Source: Kibdelosporangium sp. MJ126-NF4 (lineage in GTDB: Bacteria; Actinomycetota; Actinomycetes; Mycobacteriales; Pseudonocardiaceae). Taken from it: DNA of 64,000 nucleotides. The translations under genes and the position numbers were made by a program. Of this stretch, positions 60,026-64,000 are shown piece by piece; the first letter of the stretch is position 1; each line of letters begins with the position of its first letter. The notes beneath the pieces were generated by a model. That model ran no database searches and was not told the DNA's origin. It was given only the letters and a program-made list of their open reading frames with translations. The DNA is taken from assembly GCF_000826545.1 (NCBI RefSeq), contig NZ_CDME01000015.1, forward strand, positions 956,695-1,020,694, given 5' to 3'.

Positions 60026-60780
60026 CCGAACGGATGGGGTTCTTCACCGACACGTCGGTGTGCATCGGGTGCAAGGCCTGCGAGGTGGCGTGCAAGACGT
60101 GGAACGACGTGCCCGCCGACGGCCTCGACCTGCTGGGCATGTCCTACGACAACACGGGATCACTCGACGCGAACACGTGGCGGCACGTCGCGTTCATCGA
60201 GCAGACCGTCGAGGACAACACCCGCTGGCTGATGTCCAGTGATGTCTGCAAACACTGCACCGAGGCCGGATGCCTGGACGTCTGCCCGACCGGTGCCTTG
60301 TTCCGCACCGAGTTCGACACGGTCGTGGTTCAGCCGGACATCTGCAACGGCTGCGGTTACTGCGTCCCCGCCTGCCCGTTCGGCGTGATCGACCGGCGTG
60401 AGGACGACGGCAGGGCGTGGAAGTGCACGCTGTGCTACGACCGGATCGGGGACGGTCTGATGCCCGCGTGCGCCACGGCCTGCCCGACCGAGTCGATCCA
60501 GTACGGCCCGCTCGACGAGTTGCGGGAGCGCGCGGACGAACGCGTGGCCGAGCTGCACGCGCGGGGCCAGCAGGACGCCCGGCTGTACGGGCACTCCCCG
60601 GACGACGGCGTCGGCGGCGCCGGGGCGTTCTTCCTGCTGCTCGACGAGCCGGAAGTCTATGGCCTGCCGACGAATCCGGTGGTGACGACGCGGGACCTGC
60701 CCGCGATGTGGAAGCGGGCCGGGCTCGCCGCACTGGCCGTCGCCGCCGGGGTCGCGGCCTCGTTCGTCGGGAAGCGCTGA
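60022..60780 (+). CDS. fdhB: formate dehydrogenase iron-sulfur subunit
   Basis: A 252-residue ferredoxin-type subunit with four [4Fe-4S] motifs: CIGCKACEVACKTW, CKHCTEAGCLDVCPTG, CNGCGYCVPACPFG and CTLCYDRIG...CATACPT. A single C-terminal membrane helix (GLAALAVAAGVAASFVG) anchors it, as in FdnH. It passes electrons from the catalytic subunit to the NrfD-like membrane subunit. GGAGG precedes the ATG, which overlaps the fdhA stop. The stop is shared with the next start as TGATG. Confidence 0.92.
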   Translation: MTERMGFFTDTSVCIGCKACEVACKTWNDVPADGLDLLGMSYDNTGSLDANTWRHVAFIEQTVEDNTRWLMSSDVCKHCTEAGCLDVCPTGALFRTEFDTVVVQPDICNGCGYCVPACPFGVIDRREDDGRAWKCTLCYDRIGDGLMPACATACPTESIQYGPLDELRERADERVAELHARGQQDARLYGHSPDDGVGGAGAFFLLLDEPEVYGLPTNPVVTTRDLPAMWKRAGLAALAVAAGVAASFVGKR

Positions 60781-61568
60781 TGGGCTACTACGGCAGGCCG
60801 ATCGTCAAACAGCCGGTGTGGAAGGTTCCCGATGTGCCCGGGTACCTGTTCCTCGGCGGTATGGCGGGCGCGTCGGCCTCGATGGCGCTGGCGGCGCAGG
60901 TTTCCGGTCACGCCGAGCTGGTTCGGCCCGCCCGGATCGCCGCCGCCGTCGGCTCGCTGGCCAGCGTGGGCGCGTTGATCCACGACCTCGGGCGGCCGGA
61001 GCGTTTCCTGAACATGTTGCGGGTCTTCAAGGTGACGTCTCCGCTGTCGGTCGGCTCGTGGATTCTTGCCCCGTTCTCCGGCCTGACGGCGTTGAGCGCG
61101 GCGACCGACCTGAGTGGACGGTTCGGCCGGATCGGGTCGCTGGCCGCCGGGGCCGCGGGCGTGCTGGGGCCCGCGATGTGCACGTACACCTCGGTGTTGC
61201 TCGCCGACACCGCCGTTCCCGCGTGGCACAACGCCTATCCGGAGCTGCCGTTCGTGTTCGCGGGCAGCGCGATGACCAGCGCGGCGGGCGCGTCCTTGCT
61301 CGCCTCGCCGTCGTCTCCCGCCGTCCGTCTGGGACTCATCGGCGGTGCGATGGAGTTGACGTCCTCGGCCGCGATGGAACGACGGGAGGAGACGTATCGG
61401 TCCAGCGGACTGCTCGTCGCCGCGAAGGCGCTGACAGTCGCCGGAGCCGGTCTGTCCCTGCTTCGCCGCAGCCGGGTGGCGACCGCTCTGGCCGGTGCGA
61501 GCTACCTGGCCGCGGGCGTGTGCACCCGGTTTGGCGTCTACCGGACCGGGGTGGCCTCGGTTCGGTAG
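60780..61568 (+). CDS. nrfD: NrfD-like membrane subunit of formate dehydrogenase
   Basis: A 262-residue protein with around seven hydrophobic segments. It resembles NrfD/PsrC quinone-interacting subunits in short form (VPGYLFLGGMAGASASMALA, HDLGRPERFLNMLRVFKVTSPLSVGSW). It would transfer electrons to the menaquinone pool, replacing the cytochrome b subunit of FdnI. ATG 60780 overlaps the fdhB stop by one base (TGATG). It is convergent with the CBS-domain gene, 16 bases apart. Confidence 0.85.
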   Translation: MGYYGRPIVKQPVWKVPDVPGYLFLGGMAGASASMALAAQVSGHAELVRPARIAAAVGSLASVGALIHDLGRPERFLNMLRVFKVTSPLSVGSWILAPFSGLTALSAATDLSGRFGRIGSLAAGAAGVLGPAMCTYTSVLLADTAVPAWHNAYPELPFVFAGSAMTSAAGASLLASPSSPAVRLGLIGGAMELTSSAAMERREETYRSSGLLVAAKALTVAGAGLSLLRRSRVATALAGASYLAAGVCTRFGVYRTGVASVR

Positions 61569-61584
61569 CCGACGGTCTCTGCCA

Positions 61585-62004
61585 TCAGCTGTCCACCGAG
61601 AGCGCTTCGACCAGGTCACCGACCTGTGGTTCGGGCAGTGCTCGGGCGACGTCGGCCAGGCTGATGATGCCGACGAGGTCATGCCCGTCGATCACCGGGA
61701 GCCTGCGGATCTTGTGCTCGGCCATGGTCTTCATGATGTCGTTGGTCTCGTCGTCCGCGCCGATCGTGACGGCCTCGCCCTGGGCCAGCTCGCCCGCGGT
61801 GACCGCGCGGGGGTCCTTGCCCTCGGCCAGGATCCGCACCACGATGTCACGGTCGGTGATCATCCCTTTGAGACGGTTGTCCTCGCCGCAGATCGGCAGC
61901 GCCCCGACGCCCTTGTCGGCCATCAGCTGCGCGGCGTCGCGAATGGTCTGACTGGCCTGCACACAGGTCGGGTCCGGTGTCATGATCTCGCGTGCGCGCG
62001 TCAT
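61585..62004 (-). CDS. tandem CBS-domain protein
   Basis: A 139-residue protein made of two CBS domains: MTPDPTCVQASQTIRDAAQLMADKGVGALPICGEDNRLKGMITDRDIVVR (first) and AVTIGADDETNDIMKTMAEHKIRRLPVIDGHDLVGIISLADVARAL (second). CBS pairs bind adenosine nucleotides. Stand-alone examples are often stress-related in actinobacteria. ATG 62004 has GGAG six bases away; the ATG one codon earlier is too close. It is divergent from the F420-dependent oxidoreductase gene. Confidence 0.9.
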   Translation of the reverse strand: MTRAREIMTPDPTCVQASQTIRDAAQLMADKGVGALPICGEDNRLKGMITDRDIVVRILAEGKDPRAVTAGELAQGEAVTIGADDETNDIMKTMAEHKIRRLPVIDGHDLVGIISLADVARALPEPQVGDLVEALSVDS

Positions 62005-62060
62005 CATGCGCTCCTTTCGTCGTCAGGTTTCGGGTACCCGGCGGAGGGAAGCCCACACGT

Positions 62061-63038
62061 ATGCGCATCGGATACACGTTGATGACCGAACAGGCAGGCC
62101 CGAAGCAGCTCGTCGACGACGCCGTCCGGGCCGAGCGGGCCGGATTCGCGTTCGAGGTCTCCAGCGACCACTACTTCCCCTGGCTGGCCGAACAAGGCCA
62201 CGCGCCCAACGCGTGGGTGGTGCTCGGCGCGGTCGCACAGGCCACCGAGCACGTCGAGTTGATGACCTACGTGACGTGTCCGATCATGCGCTACCACCCC
62301 GCCGTCGTCGCGCAGCAGGCGGCGACGGTGCAGCTGTTGTCCGAAAACAGGTTCACTCTGGGCGTCGGTTCGGGTGAGAACCTCAACGAGCACGTGGTCG
62401 GCCGTGGCTGGCCGCCGGTGAACATCCGGCACGAGATGCTCGCCGAGGCGTTGCAGATCATCCACGGCCTGTTCGACGGCGGCTACTCCAGCTACTCCGG
62501 CTCACACTTCCGGGTGGACGCGGCGAAACTGTGGGACCTGCCCGACGTGCGCACGCCGGTGGCGGTCGCGGTGTCCGGCGAACAGTCGATCACCCACCTC
62601 GCACCGCTGGCGGACCACATGATCGCCACCGAGCCGAGCCAGGACCTGTGCAAGCTGTGGGACAGCCAGAAGTCCGGCTCCAGCCGCAAGATCGGGCAGA
62701 TGCCGATCTGCTGGGACCCCGACCGCGACGCGGCGGTCAAGCGCGCGCACGAGCAGTTCCGGTGGTTCGGCGGCGGGTGGAAGGTCAACGCCGAACTGCC
62801 GGACGCGAGCAGCTTCGCCGCCGCGACCTCGTTCGTCCGGCCGGAGGACGTGGCCGAGTCGATCCCCTGTGGACCGGACGTCGAGCCGATCGTCAAGGCC
62901 GCGCAGGAGTACGCCGACGCCGGGTTCACCGACCTGGCGATCGTGCAGATCGGCGGTGACCACCAGCACGGCTTCCTCGACTTCGCGAAGGACTCGCTCC
63001 TGCCCGCGTTCGACTCGGCTCACGTTTCCTCGCGCTGA
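62061..63038 (+). CDS. F420-dependent LLM-class oxidoreductase (TIGR03557/FGD-like)
   Basis: A 325-residue luciferase-like TIM barrel. It begins MRIGYTLMTEQAGPKQLVDDAVRAERAGF and includes FEVSSDHYFPW, TYVTCPIMRYHPAVVAQQAATVQLLSENRFTLGVGSGENLNEHVVG and the C-terminal IVQIGGDHQHGFLDF. This resembles F420-dependent glucose-6-phosphate dehydrogenase and related reductases. The substrate is uncertain. GGAGGG lies 12 bases before ATG 62061. The tail overlaps the convergent LigD-like gene by 19 bases. Confidence 0.88.
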   Translation: MRIGYTLMTEQAGPKQLVDDAVRAERAGFAFEVSSDHYFPWLAEQGHAPNAWVVLGAVAQATEHVELMTYVTCPIMRYHPAVVAQQAATVQLLSENRFTLGVGSGENLNEHVVGRGWPPVNIRHEMLAEALQIIHGLFDGGYSSYSGSHFRVDAAKLWDLPDVRTPVAVAVSGEQSITHLAPLADHMIATEPSQDLCKLWDSQKSGSSRKIGQMPICWDPDRDAAVKRAHEQFRWFGGGWKVNAELPDASSFAAATSFVRPEDVAESIPCGPDVEPIVKAAQEYADAGFTDLAIVQIGGDHQHGFLDFAKDSLLPAFDSAHVSSR

Positions 63039-63961
63039 GCCCGCTTTCGGCGTTTTCCCTCGTGCATGGCCTGCACGCGGGCGATCGGGATGGTGTGTCC
63101 TTCCTCGATCAGGTCGGCGCCGAGCCGTTGGGGCGCGGGCATGGTCGCCGACCACGGATCCTTGCCGTCGAGCAGTTCGACGGCGTTGTGGACGGTGAAG
63201 TCCCGTGGCGAGACGGATTCCAGGTCGTCCCAGGCGACCGGGAACGACACCGGAAGCCCTGGGCGCAGCCGTGGGCTGTACGCGGCGACGACAGTCGCGC
63301 CGCCCGCGCGTGTGGAATCGAGGAAGACCTTGCCGCCGCGATCCTCCCGGATGAACGCCGTCGTCGCCAACCGCGGATCGACGCGTTCGGCACGGGCCGC
63401 GAGCGCGCGGGTCGCGGCGGCCACGTCCTCGATGCCATGCGGTTCCAACGGCACGAAGATGTGGACGCCTTTCGCGCCACTGGTTTTCACCGCACCGCTC
63501 AGCCCGGAGTCCGCCAACGCCTGGCGGACAAGGAAAGCAGCCTGGACGACCAGCGGGAACGCGTCGCCCTCAGGGGGATCGAGGTCGAGGATCATGTGCG
63601 TCGGGTGAGTCGACTGAGCAAGCATCAGGCCGGGGTGGTACTCCACCGCACGCTGGTTGCCGAACCACAGCAACGTCCTGCGGTCGTCACACAGCGCGTA
63701 CGACACCTCCCGCTTGGACGATTCGGCCCACAGCTGCACGGTACGCACGAAGGACGGCGTGTACTTCGGGACGTTCTTCTGCATGAACGGGCCCTGACCA
63801 CGCAGGATCCGGATCACCGACAGCGGACGGCCCGACAGCGCCGGGATGATCCGGTCGGACACCGCGTCCAGATAGTCGACGAGGTCGCGTTTGGTCGCCC
63901 CCTCGAACAGTGACTGGTCCAGATTGGTCAGCGACACACCGTCCCGCTCCTCACCGCTCAT
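63020..63961 (-). CDS. LigD-type polymerase/primase domain protein (non-homologous end joining)
   Basis: A 313-residue stand-alone LigD polymerase (POL) domain of the archaeo-eukaryotic primase fold. The catalytic acidic pair is in MILDLDPPEGD, with GAKGVHIFVPLE, RDLVDYLDAVSDRIIPALSGRP and FPVAWDDLESVSPRDFTVHNA. In NHEJ it fills gaps and adds ribonucleotides at breaks, with Ku and a ligase encoded elsewhere. Neither Ku nor a ligase domain is in this window. ATG 63961; upstream sequence leads off the window. Confidence 0.9.
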   Translation of the reverse strand: MSGEERDGVSLTNLDQSLFEGATKRDLVDYLDAVSDRIIPALSGRPLSVIRILRGQGPFMQKNVPKYTPSFVRTVQLWAESSKREVSYALCDDRRTLLWFGNQRAVEYHPGLMLAQSTHPTHMILDLDPPEGDAFPLVVQAAFLVRQALADSGLSGAVKTSGAKGVHIFVPLEPHGIEDVAAATRALAARAERVDPRLATTAFIREDRGGKVFLDSTRAGGATVVAAYSPRLRPGLPVSFPVAWDDLESVSPRDFTVHNAVELLDGKDPWSATMPAPQRLGADLIEEGHTIPIARVQAMHEGKRRKRAQREET

Positions 63962-64000
63962 GGAGCCACCCTAGGCCACTGTGGCGCGCGCCACCCATCA

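Overview
The window is high-GC DNA from a filamentous actinomycete, most likely a member of the Pseudonocardiales; the genus cannot be fixed from sequence alone. Supporting signs are GTG/TTG starts, tightly overlapping genes, mycothiol-type DinB-fold enzymes, an F420-dependent oxidoreductase, a large AfsR-type regulator and a SAV_2336-family protein. No rRNA, prophage, insertion sequence or CRISPR array was seen. Coding density is very high and no gap exceeds 300 bases.

Layout. 1-2660: two overlapping FAD monooxygenase genes (the first cut by the window edge) divergent from a TetR regulator, with a palindromic candidate operator. 2694-10345: a peptide ABC transporter operon read leftward (dppC, solute-binding lipoprotein, dppB, dppD, dppF) ending in a secreted amidase. 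10591-15630: an APC-type permease with a structured leader, a DinB-like enzyme, a secreted glycoside-hydrolase-like protein and an LppU-like membrane protein. 15882-23622: a rightward run of metallophosphoesterase, B12-binding-like protein and the complete STM4015-4014-4013-4012-4011 cluster of unknown function (two radical SAM enzymes, an ATP-grasp-like protein, an AlkP-superfamily protein and a leucine-rich protein), followed by an orphan hydrophilic protein. 23720-36260: an AfsR-like regulator divergent from a sugar ABC transporter operon with an epimerase and a very large secreted ThuA/sugar-dehydrogenase protein.

38077-45070 is the most interesting block: alpha/beta hydrolase, caspase-like protease, MoxR-type AAA+ ATPase and a vWA/SAV_2336 protein with a VMAP-like C-terminus, all translationally coupled. 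This matches the vWA-MoxR-VMAP class of NTP-dependent conflict (likely anti-phage/suicide) systems, with an added hydrolase.

45067-52671 holds a DinB-fold enzyme, a DUF3089 lipase-like protein, an azlCD exporter with an XRE-cupin regulator, an ArsR regulator plus MFS pump behind a striking 34-bp palindrome, an SDR/HxlR pair and a small membrane-protein pair. 52722-61568 is a complete selenocysteine locus: selD, tRNA-Sec, selA, selB and a three-gene formate dehydrogenase. The catalytic subunit is read through an in-frame UGA at 57404-57406 followed by a SECIS-like hairpin. The right end has a CBS-domain protein, an F420-dependent oxidoreductase and a stand-alone LigD-type polymerase domain.
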